From Acidobacteriota bacterium (GTDB lineage: Bacteria; Acidobacteriota; Blastocatellia; UBA7656): a stretch of DNA of 64,000 nt. Made by a program: the position numbers and the translations under genes. Position 1 is the first letter of the stretch, and the number at the start of each line of letters is the position of its first letter. A model generated the notes under the pieces. The model had not been told where the DNA came from. It worked only from the letters and a program-made list of their open reading frames with translations, and did not search any database. Positions 17,995 through 26,988 of the stretch are shown in pieces. The DNA lies in the NCBI GenBank assembly GCA_016201275.1, contig JACQDB010000107.1, positions 59,380 through 123,379 on the forward strand, read 5' to 3'.

Positions 17995-20736
17995 TCACAC
18001 CGGTATGGATTCTCTGAGCATTTCGGTGCGGCCTTTGACTTCGGGTTTGCGAATTTTAGGTTCGGGGTCTTCGTCGCGTATGCCGGTTTTGTTTTCGCTC
18101 TGTTGCAAAAGTTTGGCGACCAGCGCCGTCCAACCGGTCTGGTGGCTTGCGCCTATGCCCGCGCCATTGTCGCCATGAAAATATTCGTAAAACAAAATGT
18201 AATCGCGCCAGTGCGGATCGGTCTGGAATTTTTCTATGCCGCCATTCACCGGTCGTCGTCCATTTTCGTCGCGCAGAAAGAGGCTGTTCAAACGGCGCGA
18301 AATTTCTGCGGCCACTTCCCACAAGGTCATCATCTGACCTGACCCCGTTGGACATTCGACGGTGAAATCCGTCCCCAGGTAATGATGAAATTTCTGTAGC
18401 GCTTCGATAATCAGATAATTCACAGGGAACCACACAGGGCCGCGCCAATTCGAGTTGCCGCCAAACAATCCGGTTGACGATTCGGCTGGCTCGTAATCCA
18501 CCATGTACTCGGTGCCGTCAACGCGCAGTTTATAGGGATGATCGTGATGATAACGCGATAAGGCGCGTATGCCATGCGGCGATAAAAATTCATTCTCGTC
18601 GAGCATGAATTTTAACACTCTACGCAAACGCTCTTCGTCCACAACCGCCAACAGACGGCGCTCTTTTCTGCCGGTGGTTCGCATACAGGCGACGTTTGAA
18701 GTCAGGTCTTCGCGGTTTTCGATGAACCAATCCATGCGCCGTTTGAAGCCCTGCAATTTGTTCATCACTTCCGGCTCCAAAGTCTCTACGGCAAACAGCG
18801 GAATCAACCCGACCATCGAACGAATTTTCAAAGGAAAACTGCTGCCATCGGGAAAACGCAACAGGTCATAATAAAAACCGTCCTCTTCGTTCCATATAGA
18901 TTTGCCGTCTTTGCCCAAATTATTAATCGCATAAGCGATGTAGAGAAAATGCTCCCAAAACTTGCTCGCCACGTCTTCATACGCCGGATTGACCCGCGAC
19001 AATTCCATCGCTATGGCCAGCATATTCAAACAGTACATTGCCATCCAACTGGTGCCATCGGCCTGTTCCAGTATGCCGCCGGTTGGCAGTGGTTTGCTGC
19101 GGTCAAAGACGCCGATGTTGTCCAAGCCCAGAAAACCGCCTTCAAAAACATTGTTGCCTTCGGCGTCTTTGCGATTGATCCACCAATTGAAATTGAGCAG
19201 CAGTTTATGAAAGACGCGCTCCAGAAATTTCACGTCACCTCTGCCGCGCCGCTTCTGTTCGATTTTATAAACGCGCAACGCCGCCCACGCATGAACCGGC
19301 GGATTGACATCGCTAAACGCCCATTCATAGGCCGGTAATTGGCCGTTCGGGTGCATATACCATTCGCGCAGTAAGAGTATGAGTTGGTCTTTGGCAAAGT
19401 CCGGGTCAATCATCGCAATCGGTATGCAGTGAAAGGCCAAATCCCACGCCGCATACCAAGGGTATTCCCATTTGTCGGGCATCGAAATGATGTCGTCGTT
19501 GTACAGATGCTTCCATTCATGATTGCGCCCGTCCGAGCGTTGCGGCGGCGGCGGCGGTTGCGTAGGGTCGCCCTGCAACCACGTCCGCACATCATAAAAG
19601 TAAAATTGTTTGCTCCACATCAAGCCGCCGAAGGCTTGTCGCATCACATTTTTTTCATCATCGGAAAGCGTTTCGGGAATGACGGTCGCATAAAACTCAT
19701 CGGCTTCATTTTGACGCTCGACGAAAATCTGGTCGAATTCTTCACCGCAAGGGTCGCCGTTTTCCGGGCGAATTTCCAGATCGGTCAAACGCAGTTTGAT
19801 GACGCGGGTTTCGCCCGCTTGCAACGTCAGCGCATAATGCGCGGCGGCTTTGGTGCCCGTGAGCGCCGGATTCACTGCGCCTTGCGAACCGTGAACGATG
19901 TAATCGTTGATGCCGTCTTTGAAATAACCCGGCCTGAGTTTGCGCTCAAGGCGTGCCGGGTTAGTGTTATTTTCGGTGAACAACAATTCCGGCGCGCCCT
20001 GACAAAACAGCCAGCGATGCCCGTAATACGGATGACACAGTTGCACGACGCTGGCATTTTTGGCGTCTTCGCTGCGCCGCAGGCTAGGCTTTTCTGCATC
20101 ACCGCCCCACGACCAGGTGTTGCGAAACCATATCGTCGGCAGCATCTCCAGCTTTGCCGCTTGCGCTCCGCGATTAACAAGGGTGAGGCGTATCAACACA
20201 TCTTCGGGGGTGGCTTTGGCGTATTCGACGAACACATCGAAATAGCGGTCGCCATCAAACACGCCAGTGTCCATCAATTCATACTCGAAGTGTTGACGGT
20301 CGCGGTGTTGATTCTCTTCGACCAGTTGCCGATACGGAAATTCGGCCTGCGGATATTTGTATAGATACTTCATGTAGGAATGGGTCGGCGTCGAATCGAG
20401 GTAGTAATAATATTCTTTGACATCTTCGCCGTGATTGCCCTGCGAGCCGGTCAGCCCGAAGAGGCGTTCTTTCAGTAGCGGGTCTTTGCCATTCCACATC
20501 GCCAGCGCAAAGCATATGAATTGCCGTCGGTCGCTGATGCCGCCGATGCCGTCTTCGTTCCAGCGATAGGCTTTCGAGCGCGCCAACTCGTGCGGCAAAT
20601 AATCCCAAGCCGTGCCATAGGCGCTGTAATCTTCGCGCACTGTTCCCCAGGCGCGTTCGCTCAAGTACGGCCCCCAGCGTTTCCAGTGAGTTTTTCTTTC
20701 GCGGGCTTTTTCCAGGCGGCTCTCTTCTTTGGTCAT
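17995..20736 (-). CDS. GH63-type (mannosylglycerate hydrolase-like) glucosidase
   Basis: About 913 residues from the ATG at 20736 (GAGGA eight bases upstream). The longer frame to 20901 has no supporting signal. The N-terminus has [20 protein letters not shown], typical of large bacterial GH63/MGH1-like glycosidases. The C-terminal (alpha/alpha)6 catalytic barrel includes [52 protein letters not shown] and [20 protein letters not shown]. No signal peptide is seen, so it is probably cytoplasmic. Together with the debranching enzyme downstream it may act on alpha-glucans or glucosyl compatible solutes. The exact substrate cannot be read from the sequence. Confidence 0.85.
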   Translation of the reverse strand: MTKEESRLEKARERKTHWKRWGPYLSERAWGTVREDYSAYGTAWDYLPHELARSKAYRWNEDGIGGISDRRQFICFALAMWNGKDPLLKERLFGLTGSQGNHGEDVKEYYYYLDSTPTHSYMKYLYKYPQAEFPYRQLVEENQHRDRQHFEYELMDTGVFDGDRYFDVFVEYAKATPEDVLIRLTLVNRGAQAAKLEMLPTIWFRNTWSWGGDAEKPSLRRSEDAKNASVVQLCHPYYGHRWLFCQGAPELLFTENNTNPARLERKLRPGYFKDGINDYIVHGSQGAVNPALTGTKAAAHYALTLQAGETRVIKLRLTDLEIRPENGDPCGEEFDQIFVERQNEADEFYATVIPETLSDDEKNVMRQAFGGLMWSKQFYFYDVRTWLQGDPTQPPPPPQRSDGRNHEWKHLYNDDIISMPDKWEYPWYAAWDLAFHCIPIAMIDPDFAKDQLILLLREWYMHPNGQLPAYEWAFSDVNPPVHAWAALRVYKIEQKRRGRGDVKFLERVFHKLLLNFNWWINRKDAEGNNVFEGGFLGLDNIGVFDRSKPLPTGGILEQADGTSWMAMYCLNMLAIAMELSRVNPAYEDVASKFWEHFLYIAYAINNLGKDGKSIWNEEDGFYYDLLRFPDGSSFPLKIRSMVGLIPLFAVETLEPEVMNKLQGFKRRMDWFIENREDLTSNVACMRTTGRKERRLLAVVDEERLRRVLKFMLDENEFLSPHGIRALSRYHHDHPYKLRVDGTEYMVDYEPAESSTGLFGGNSNWRGPVWFPVNYLIIEALQKFHHYLGTDFTVECPTGSGQMMTLWEVAAEISRRLNSLFLRDENGRRPVNGGIEKFQTDPHWRDYILFYEYFHGDNGAGIGASHQTGWTALVAKLLQQSENKTGIRDEDPEPKIRKPEVKGRTEMLRESIPV

Positions 20737-21083
20737 ATCAGGTGTCCTCGAGTTTTTCCTTATGCGCTGAACTTCGATTTCTTCTCCACCCCTTTGCATC
20801 GCGTGACCATAGGGGTCGCTGTAACATTTTAGATTCGTTGCGCTGTTGCTGGCGATGGTCGTAGGCTCTACGCCAGAAAAAAGTCTAACGGTTTTCGTCA
20901 CCGCTTCGCCGCGCCATCAACCAAATGTTAATCTGACGATGTGCCTACGCAAGCTGCAAACGCTTTGCCGGGATTCATAACTTGCTACCGACAATTTCGG
21001 TAGCGGCAACCGGCTCGAATCATAATACTTTTGTGAAGAACACAACAGAGCGTCCCCTTTGATGGCAACCATCCGGGTGCAAT

Positions 21084-21200
21084 TATAGCGGCTTGCAGAG
21101 GTGTGCGATGGGTTGAGAGGCGGTCTGTGACCGCCGCGCGGCGGTCACAGACCGCCTCTCAACCAGGTGTCATGGTTGTGGGCAAATGAAATTCGCTATA
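21084..21200. repeat. MITE-like element, family A copy 1, with a 54-bp perfect palindrome
   Basis: The ends are TATAGCG (21084-21090) and CGCTATA (21194-21200). The interior holds a perfect 54-bp palindrome at 21111-21164 (arm GGTTGAGAGGCGGTCTGTGA then CCGCCGC), which would form a 27-bp cruciform arm or an RNA hairpin. The element is 117 bp and a diverged second copy is at 43141-43258. The right end supplies TATAAA when joined to the flank, so it could act as a -10 element; that is inference. Confidence 0.85.
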
Positions 21201-21317
21201 AAAAAATTCTCGCAGCGCATTGCCGGACTGGCAAGCCGCCGGTGCGAGGAAAACACCGTCGAGTTTTTAGCGCGCCGGTGCTTTTGTATCTGCCTGTCGG
21301 GTGAAGCAGAAAACCGG

Positions 21318-21352
21318 AACCTTGCACGACTTCGTACAAGGTTGAGTTTTTT
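21318..21352 (+). terminator. Orphan rho-independent terminator or attenuator
   Basis: Stem AACCTTG-C-ACGA / TCGT-A-CAAGGTT with a two-base loop, followed by GAGTTTTTT. No plus-strand gene lies between 20901 and this point, so it would end a short untranslated transcript of roughly 100-150 bases or act as an attenuator in the leader of the small gene at 21539. Confidence 0.6.
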
Positions 21353-21538
21353 ATCCGGCTTTACGCCAATCGGCAGCGCTTGCCGTTTGCTGCATCAGTC
21401 GCGCTGGAAAATTTTTTTGAAATTTTTTCTGCCGTTTTGGGTATAGAAGAAGTGCGGAGGAACAGCGCTTGCACACGGCCTAGGTGCAGAGGAATTTTCC
21501 GCATCGCCATTTCACTTCTCGGCAAGGAGAATACGTCT

Positions 21539-21703
21539 ATGATACAAAATGACGCCGCAACACCAGCAGTGATGAAGAAGGAAGATGATTTACTCATCAA
21601 TTGGGAAGAAGAAGAAGACTGCCTGCTCAATACCGACAGCTACCATTTTGACATCCGCACGCTGGTGCTCGATCAGGGGCTTTACGTCATCCGCGAGCGC
21701 TGA
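21539..21703 (+). CDS. 54-residue acidic protein, function unknown
   Basis: A short gene with a strong ribosome site (AAGGAGA, nine bases before ATG) that encodes 54 residues. The product has a run NWEEEEDCLLNTDSYHFD and ends IRTLVLDQGLYVIRER. It is strongly acidic in the middle, has no signal peptide or membrane helix, and matches no family I know. A plausible promoter (TTGAAA, 19 bases, TATAGA) lies at about 21416-21446. It precedes the NtrC-type regulator by 133 bases on the same strand, so the two may be co-transcribed. Confidence 0.65.
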   Translation: MIQNDAATPAVMKKEDDLLINWEEEEDCLLNTDSYHFDIRTLVLDQGLYVIRER

Positions 21704-21836
21704 AGGGGGCGTCGGCTTCACCTAAATTTTTGCTAGGGATTGTGCGAAAATGCAGTCGGCAATTTGCCCCTGCGAGTAAAGCCGCAAACGGCTTGGGCTG
21801 GCTTTGAAGGGATTTTAGCTGATAGCATTTTTTCTT

Positions 21837-23237
21837 ATGGCAAAAAAAGGTAGCATCCTTGTTGTAGATGATGAAGAAGTCATGCGCGATGTGCTGGAAA
21901 GCCTGCTGACAGCGGAAGGCTACCAGGTGGAAGTGGCGCGCACCGGCGAAGAGGGCATAGATAAATTTCAGCAGAAGCCTTTCGATCTGGTGCTGCTGGA
22001 TGTTTCCATGCCGGGCATCGGCGGACTGCTGACCCTCGAAGAGTTCCTCAAAATAGATGCCGAAACCGTCGTCATCATGATTACCGCTTATGCGACCTTT
22101 GACACCGCCATTGCCGCCTGGCAGCGCGGCGCGTTCAATTGCATTCGTAAGCCTTTCGACAACAAAGAAATTCTCGGCCTCATCAATGCAGGCATACGCC
22201 GCCGCCGCAAAGACGAAGAGCGTCGCGCTCTAAAACAAACCCTCAAACGCAGCACCGGCAGCAAAGAGATTGTGGCGCGCAGCGACAAAATGCATGAAAT
22301 ACTTGCCTTCGTCGAACAGGTCGCACCGGCGCGCACCACGGTGCTGGTGACCGGCGAATCGGGAACCGGCAAAGAATTAATCGCCCGCGCTATTCACAAT
22401 CAAAGCTCACGCGCCGACAAAGCCTTCGTCACCGTCAACTCCGCCAATCTGCCTACGGAATTGCTGGAATCGGAACTCTTCGGCCATGTGCGCGGCGCGT
22501 TCACAGGGGCGATAGCGGCCAAGAAAGGTTATTTTGAAGTCGCCGATGGCGGTTCGATTTTCCTTGATGAAATCGGCACCATCTCTATGGAGACGCAGGC
22601 CAAATTACTGCGCGTCATACAGGAGCGCGATTTCACGCCGCTCGGCGAAACGACGCGCCGTCAGGTGGACGTTCGCATCATCGCGGCGACCAATGTGGAT
22701 TTGAAACAGGCGGTCATGGAAGGCGCGTTCCGCGAAGACCTCTATTATCGTTTGAATGTAATTTCGATCAACCTGCCGCCGTTGCGCGAACGCCGCGAAG
22801 ATATATTGCCACTGGCGCAACATTTCATACGCAAGTATTCCTCGGAAAACGGCAAACACATCACCGATCAACTCAGCCCCGAAGTGTTGTCGCTGCTGGA
22901 AAATTATCGCTGGCCTGGCAACGTGCGCGAATTGGAAAACGTGATGGAGCGCGCCGTGATTATCTGTCGCAGCGATGCCTTGGGGCGGGAAGCTTTGCGC
23001 GAAGAGATTATCAATCCCGAATTGGCCGCCGCGCAGGCCTCAGGGCAGAGCATCGCCACGCAGATAGATTTATCGCAGGGCATTTCGTTTTACGATGAAG
23101 TGAATCGTTTTCAAATCGAGTTGATCCGCCGCGCTCTGGAAATCACCAACGGCCATCAATCCCGCGCTGCCAAATTGCTGGGCTTAAACACCACAACCTT
23201 GAACAGCAAAATCCGCTACTACAACATACGGGTTTGA
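21837..23237 (+). CDS. Sigma-54-dependent response regulator (NtrC/AtoC type)
   Basis: 466 residues in three domains. The receiver domain (1-120) has Asp11/Asp12, the phosphorylation site Asp55 in LLDVSMPG and Lys105. The AAA+ domain (about 145-385) has Walker A GESGTGKE (173-180), the sigma-54 contact loop GAFTGA (220-225) and Walker B IFLDEIG (241-247). The C-terminal Fis-type helix-turn-helix includes NGHQSRAAKLLGLNTTTLNS. All key residues are present, so it should activate sigma-54 promoters on phosphorylation. No histidine kinase gene is adjacent, so the partner is elsewhere. The small acidic gene just upstream is its only apparent operon candidate. Confidence 0.95.
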   Translation: MAKKGSILVVDDEEVMRDVLESLLTAEGYQVEVARTGEEGIDKFQQKPFDLVLLDVSMPGIGGLLTLEEFLKIDAETVVIMITAYATFDTAIAAWQRGAFNCIRKPFDNKEILGLINAGIRRRRKDEERRALKQTLKRSTGSKEIVARSDKMHEILAFVEQVAPARTTVLVTGESGTGKELIARAIHNQSSRADKAFVTVNSANLPTELLESELFGHVRGAFTGAIAAKKGYFEVADGGSIFLDEIGTISMETQAKLLRVIQERDFTPLGETTRRQVDVRIIAATNVDLKQAVMEGAFREDLYYRLNVISINLPPLRERREDILPLAQHFIRKYSSENGKHITDQLSPEVLSLLENYRWPGNVRELENVMERAVIICRSDALGREALREEIINPELAAAQASGQSIATQIDLSQGISFYDEVNRFQIELIRRALEITNGHQSRAAKLLGLNTTTLNSKIRYYNIRV

Positions 23238-23289
23238 AGGCGGCAGTCTCGAACACTTCAGGCAAAAGCGTGTTGGCAGGGGCATTCAG

Positions 23290-23405
23290 AAAAGAAGAAG
23301 CCACAGATGCACACCGACAAACAGCGATAAGAAAAGCCCAGAACACCCGGTTTTTTCTGGCCTCGGTGTTTATCGGTGTGCATCTGTGGTTCCCTTTCTC
23401 CCTTC
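23290..23405. repeat. Inverted-repeat element, family B copy 2
   Basis: The left arm contains CCACAGATGCACACCGACAA and the right arm TATCGGTGTGCATCTGTGGT, near-perfect complements separated by about 40 bases. It matches the copy at 17841-17950. It fills most of the gap between the NtrC-type gene and thyX. Confidence 0.82.
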
Positions 23406-23536
23406 TTTGACGACAACTGTATGACCCTGGCGGGTTGGCAAATTGCAGCGCGTCCGGCGTTGTTCGCTTGTTCAAAATTGTCGCCTTCCCTACAATGGCA
23501 GCGCAGGAATATCCGCCATCAAAGAAAGTCTTTTTT

Positions 23537-25084
23537 ATGACCGAACTATTCACGCCGGAAGAACTCGCGGCGCTTGCGCCTTATGTCAGCAACACCGAGC
23601 GCTCGGCTTTTGTGGTGCAAAATCTGCCCGAAGAAGTGGTCGCCGTGTTGTTCGCTTATTACAGCCGCAGTCGTGAATCGCTGCGAAGAAATCTGTTGAA
23701 ACTGTTGGTTGACCGCGACCTCGACATGACCAGCCGCGTCGTTGTCGAAGCCAGTGACGACGAGAAACTGGCCAACGCCAGAGAGAAAGCCAGGCAGTTT
23801 CATGAAAAGTGGGTCGTTGGTTATGGCCACGCAAGTGTCGCAGAACACGCCATCGCGCACATCGCTATTGAAGATGTTTCGATTATCGCCAGCAAAATTA
23901 TCGAAGACAATCGCCTCGCCAGCTATACCGAAAAATCTACGCGCTATGTGGTCTTTGACCCGGAAAAATATTATCAAGCGCCGGAACTCGAAGGCACAGA
24001 GTTTGCCCAACTCTATCACCAGACCGTCAGCGCCATGATGCAGGCTTATGCCGAGTTGACGCCGCTGGCGATTGACGAAATCAAAAAGCGCCTGCCCAAA
24101 ACCGAGACGCAAACGCAAGCCGGTTACAACACCGCCTGCAAAGCCAAAGCCTGTGATGTGCTGCGCTACATACTGCCTGCCGCGACCTTCACCAATATCG
24201 GGTTGACGATTAACGGGCGAGCGCTCGAACACTTAATCACCAAGATGCTGTCGCATCCTTTGCAGGAGGCCAGAGCCTTCGGCGCGCTCATCAAACAGGA
24301 AGCCGAAGCGGTGATTCCTACGCTGTTGAAATATGCCAACTACAACGAATTCATGAATGCCACGAATCAGGAGATGCGCCGTATCGCTGATGAATTGCTG
24401 AACTCGCAAGCTTCATTCGATGCGACGGGCAAAAACGAAGCCAAACAAAACGGCGTCACGCTGGTGCAGTATGACCGAGACGCTGACGACAAACTGGTAG
24501 CGGCGATTTTATACGAATACACTCAGGCCAACGCGCTTGCCGTTGCAGCGCGTGTGCGCCAGATGACGGCAGCGGAAAAAGAGCGCGTCATTGATGAATA
24601 TCTGCAACGTCGCGGCCAATGGGATGCGCCGTTGCGAGCGCTCGAACATATTTATTATACGTTTGACATACTGGTTGATTACGGCGCGTTCCGCGATATT
24701 CAACGCCATCGCATGGCAACGCAGACCAATCAATTGTTGAGCAACGCGCACGGCTACGAAACGCCGCCGGAGATCGTCGAATACGGCTACGACAATCGCT
24801 ACACAGAGTTGCTGGAGCGCGGCAGTGAAGCCTATGACAAACTCGCTGGAGAGTTTCCCTATGTGGCGCAATATGTGTTGCCGCTGGCCTATCGCAAGCG
24901 GGCTTTGTTTACGTGGAACTTGCGTTCACTGCATCACTTCATCAGCCTGCGTTCAGCGCGTCAAGGGCATAGCGCTTACCGCGACATCGCGCAGAAAATT
25001 TATCACGAAATCGCCCGCGTACATCCGCTGCTGGCCAAATACATTCGCGTGGATTTGCAGGAGTACGCCTTGGCCAGAGCGTGA
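23537..25084 (+). CDS. thyX: Double-length FAD-dependent thymidylate synthase (ThyX family)
   Basis: 515 residues, about twice the usual 220-250. The N-terminal half has GHASVAEHA (97-105) and YTEKSTRYV (130-138), the second part of the ThyX signature, but lacks the RHR. The C-terminal half has the RHR in RHRMATQTNQLL (390-401) and the closing helix SLHHFISLRSARQGH, but lacks the ExSxRY part. The signature RHRxxSxNExSxRY is thus divided between two ThyX folds, suggesting duplication with complementary loss. ThyX makes dTMP from dUMP using FAD and methylene-tetrahydrofolate. No thyA is in the window. Start chosen at MTELFTPEEL; the ribosome site is weak. Long ThyX-like proteins are known in some other phyla. 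Confidence 0.85.
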   Translation: MTELFTPEELAALAPYVSNTERSAFVVQNLPEEVVAVLFAYYSRSRESLRRNLLKLLVDRDLDMTSRVVVEASDDEKLANAREKARQFHEKWVVGYGHASVAEHAIAHIAIEDVSIIASKIIEDNRLASYTEKSTRYVVFDPEKYYQAPELEGTEFAQLYHQTVSAMMQAYAELTPLAIDEIKKRLPKTETQTQAGYNTACKAKACDVLRYILPAATFTNIGLTINGRALEHLITKMLSHPLQEARAFGALIKQEAEAVIPTLLKYANYNEFMNATNQEMRRIADELLNSQASFDATGKNEAKQNGVTLVQYDRDADDKLVAAILYEYTQANALAVAARVRQMTAAEKERVIDEYLQRRGQWDAPLRALEHIYYTFDILVDYGAFRDIQRHRMATQTNQLLSNAHGYETPPEIVEYGYDNRYTELLERGSEAYDKLAGEFPYVAQYVLPLAYRKRALFTWNLRSLHHFISLRSARQGHSAYRDIAQKIYHEIARVHPLLAKYIRVDLQEYALARA

Positions 25085-25284
25085 AGCGTAAAACAAAAAA
25101 TGGCAGCACCGTTGATTGGCTTGCGCTGGTAAGGGCTACGGCGAATATTCCAAATCTCCGAAAATCAAAGTGTTTTTCATCAACTCGGCTGTAGCCGACA
25201 AGCCACCCTTTCAACATTGATTTTGCGTCAAGGCGTTTGTAGAGTATTGGCGTAGTTCCAATCCACCGACTAAGGAGCGTCTTC

Positions 25285-26094
25285 ATGTTGCGCGCACAGA
25301 ATTTCATTTTTACCCTGATTTTACTGGCTTTTTTCGCAAGTGTGAGTGAAGCCAAAACGGAAAGCGGATTTTTGAATCGCTCCCTGAAAATGGGCGCGAC
25401 CACTTATGCTTATCAAGTCTATGTTCCTGCCAACTGGACACCGAAACAGAAATGGCCGGTGGTGTTGTTCCTGCACGGCGCAGGCGAACGCGGCAGCGAC
25501 GGCCTCATTCAAACTGAAGTCGGCATCGGCACCGCCGTGCGTCGCCACGCGGAGCGCGCCCAATGCGTCATCGTCTTTCCGCAATGTCTGGCCCATCACT
25601 GGTGGACGGAAGCGGAGATGCAGACGCAGGCATTGAAGGCGCTGGAACTAGCGGTCAAAGAATTCAACGGCGACCCGCAGCGTTTGTACCTCACCGGCAT
25701 TTCGATGGGGGGTTATGGAACCTGGGCGATGGCGGCGGCTCAACCGGGAAAGTTCGCTGCCCTTGCGCCAGTCTGCGGCGGCGTTCGCGTACCGCAACGC
25801 CTCGCCGAACAATTCAAATTGTCGGCAACCCAGAGCGATGACCCGTACACGCCGATGGCGCAAAAGATCGGCAAAACTCCGGTGTGGATTTTTCATGGCA
25901 GCGCCGATACCACCGTGCCGACCACGGAATCGCGCCAGATGAACGAGGCGTTGAAGGCCACAGGCGGCAACGTCAAGTACACCGAATATGAAGGCGTCGG
26001 GCATAACTCTTGGGAGAAAGCCTATGCCGAAGCCGAATTTTTCAACTGGTTGCTGGCGCAGAAACTCGACGCCAAAGCGAAGTTGAATCCCTAG
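25285..26094 (+). CDS. Secreted alpha/beta-hydrolase (esterase/phospholipase, PHB-depolymerase-like)
   Basis: 269 residues with a signal peptide (FIFTLILLAFFASVSEA). The alpha/beta-hydrolase features are the oxyanion stretch VVLFLHGAGERG (59-70), the nucleophile Ser140 in GISMGGYGTW, an acid Asp in HGSADTTVP (about 205-213) and a His in GVGHNSW (about 238). The overall pattern matches prolyl-oligopeptidase- or carboxylesterase-type secreted hydrolases. AAGGAG precedes the ATG. The methyltransferase gene starts 6 bases after its stop, so they share a transcript, but no common pathway is evident. Confidence 0.82.
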   Translation: MLRAQNFIFTLILLAFFASVSEAKTESGFLNRSLKMGATTYAYQVYVPANWTPKQKWPVVLFLHGAGERGSDGLIQTEVGIGTAVRRHAERAQCVIVFPQCLAHHWWTEAEMQTQALKALELAVKEFNGDPQRLYLTGISMGGYGTWAMAAAQPGKFAALAPVCGGVRVPQRLAEQFKLSATQSDDPYTPMAQKIGKTPVWIFHGSADTTVPTTESRQMNEALKATGGNVKYTEYEGVGHNSWEKAYAEAEFFNWLLAQKLDAKAKLNP

Positions 26095-26100
26095 GATAAA

Positions 26101-26721
26101 ATGGGCATCTACGCAAAATATATTTTTCCGCATCTGCTGGACTGGGCGCTTGGCAAACCTGAATTGGGCAAGTATCGCCAACGCGCCCTTGAACCGGCCT
26201 ACGGCAAGGTCTTGGAAATTGGTTTTGGAACCGGCCTCAATCTGCCGTATTATCCGGCGGCGGTGCAGCGCCTGATGGCGATTGATTCGGAACATCTGCT
26301 GCAAAAAAAATTGGCGCAACGCATTAAAGCCGCCCCCCTGCCGGTCGAATTTGTGCAGCTTGACGCGAGCGGCTCGTTGCCGTTTGCCGATGCCGAATTT
26401 GATTGCATCGTCACCACTTGGACGCTATGTTCCATCGCCGAGGTCTTGCCCGCGCTGGCTGAAATGCGGCGCTTATTGAAGCCCACGAGGCGCTATATTT
26501 TCTTTGAACACGGACGCAGCGACGACACGACAACGGCGCGCTGGCAAGACCGCCTCAACCCTGTACAAAAAGTGATCGGCGTCGGTTGCCACATCAATCG
26601 CCCGATTGCCAATTTGATCAGCGCAGCAGGCTTTGCCATTGACACGCTTGACCGCTTCGTACTGCCAAAAACGCCGCGCCTGTTTGGCGAAATGTACAGA
26701 GGCACGGCCCGCCGTCTTTAA
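26101..26721 (+). CDS. Class I SAM-dependent methyltransferase
   Basis: 206 residues. Motif I for S-adenosylmethionine is VLEIGFGTGLNLPYY (about 38-52), followed by the acidic residue of motif II (MAIDSE), LDASGSLPFADAEFDCIVTT and CSIAEVLPALAEMRRLLKP. This is a small Methyltransf_11-type enzyme without extra domains; the substrate could be a lipid, quinone or small molecule. AGGATAAA immediately before the ATG acts as ribosome site. It is downstream of and almost touching the esterase gene. Confidence 0.85.
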   Translation: MGIYAKYIFPHLLDWALGKPELGKYRQRALEPAYGKVLEIGFGTGLNLPYYPAAVQRLMAIDSEHLLQKKLAQRIKAAPLPVEFVQLDASGSLPFADAEFDCIVTTWTLCSIAEVLPALAEMRRLLKPTRRYIFFEHGRSDDTTTARWQDRLNPVQKVIGVGCHINRPIANLISAAGFAIDTLDRFVLPKTPRLFGEMYRGTARRL

Positions 26722-26746
26722 CCGTTCATGGTTATCCACTCCTGTA

Positions 26747-26802
26747 AACCTTGCTGAATCAAATCAGCAAGGTTGAGAGGTGGCCAAAGGCCGCTTCTCA
26801 AC
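26747..26802 (+). terminator. Two consecutive hairpins after the methyltransferase gene
   Basis: Hairpin 1 is AACCTTGCTGA / TCAGCAAGGTT (11 bp, six-base loop, 26747-26774). Hairpin 2 overlaps its end: GTTGAGA...GGCC aaa GGCC...TCTCAAC (26772-26802). The second resembles the GTTGAGAGGC palindromes of family A. There is no T-run, so termination is only possible; it may instead be a repeat remnant. Confidence 0.45.
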
Positions 26803-26988
26803 AATGGGGGCCTTCGTTGGTTTTGCCATTCGCAATGAGCCGGGTGAAGGCTAGCGCCGTTATAGAAGGGAAAGAAGAAACCACCGATGCTTTGTGAGGC
26901 GCTGCGTTGGTCGCCCTTTTGATTTTGCAATTCCCGCTCTGCGTGGCACAATTTTTTTCGTGAGGCAGCTTTTCCAAATCCAAACAAA

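Noticed and set aside
19384..20364. Long plus-strand open frame (326 codons) opposite the GH63-like gene
   Set aside because: It is a shadow of the well-supported minus-strand glycosidase; composition is Arg/His-rich without known motifs and no ribosome site.
21200..21352. Known riboswitch class in the orphan leader
   Set aside because: I compared by eye with c-di-GMP, TPP, cobalamin, SAM, fluoride and THF consensus patterns and saw no match; only the terminator is supported.
26944..26960. Sigma-54 promoter TGGCAC ahead of the GSDH-like gene
   Set aside because: The -12 part reads T-rich without GC at the required distance.
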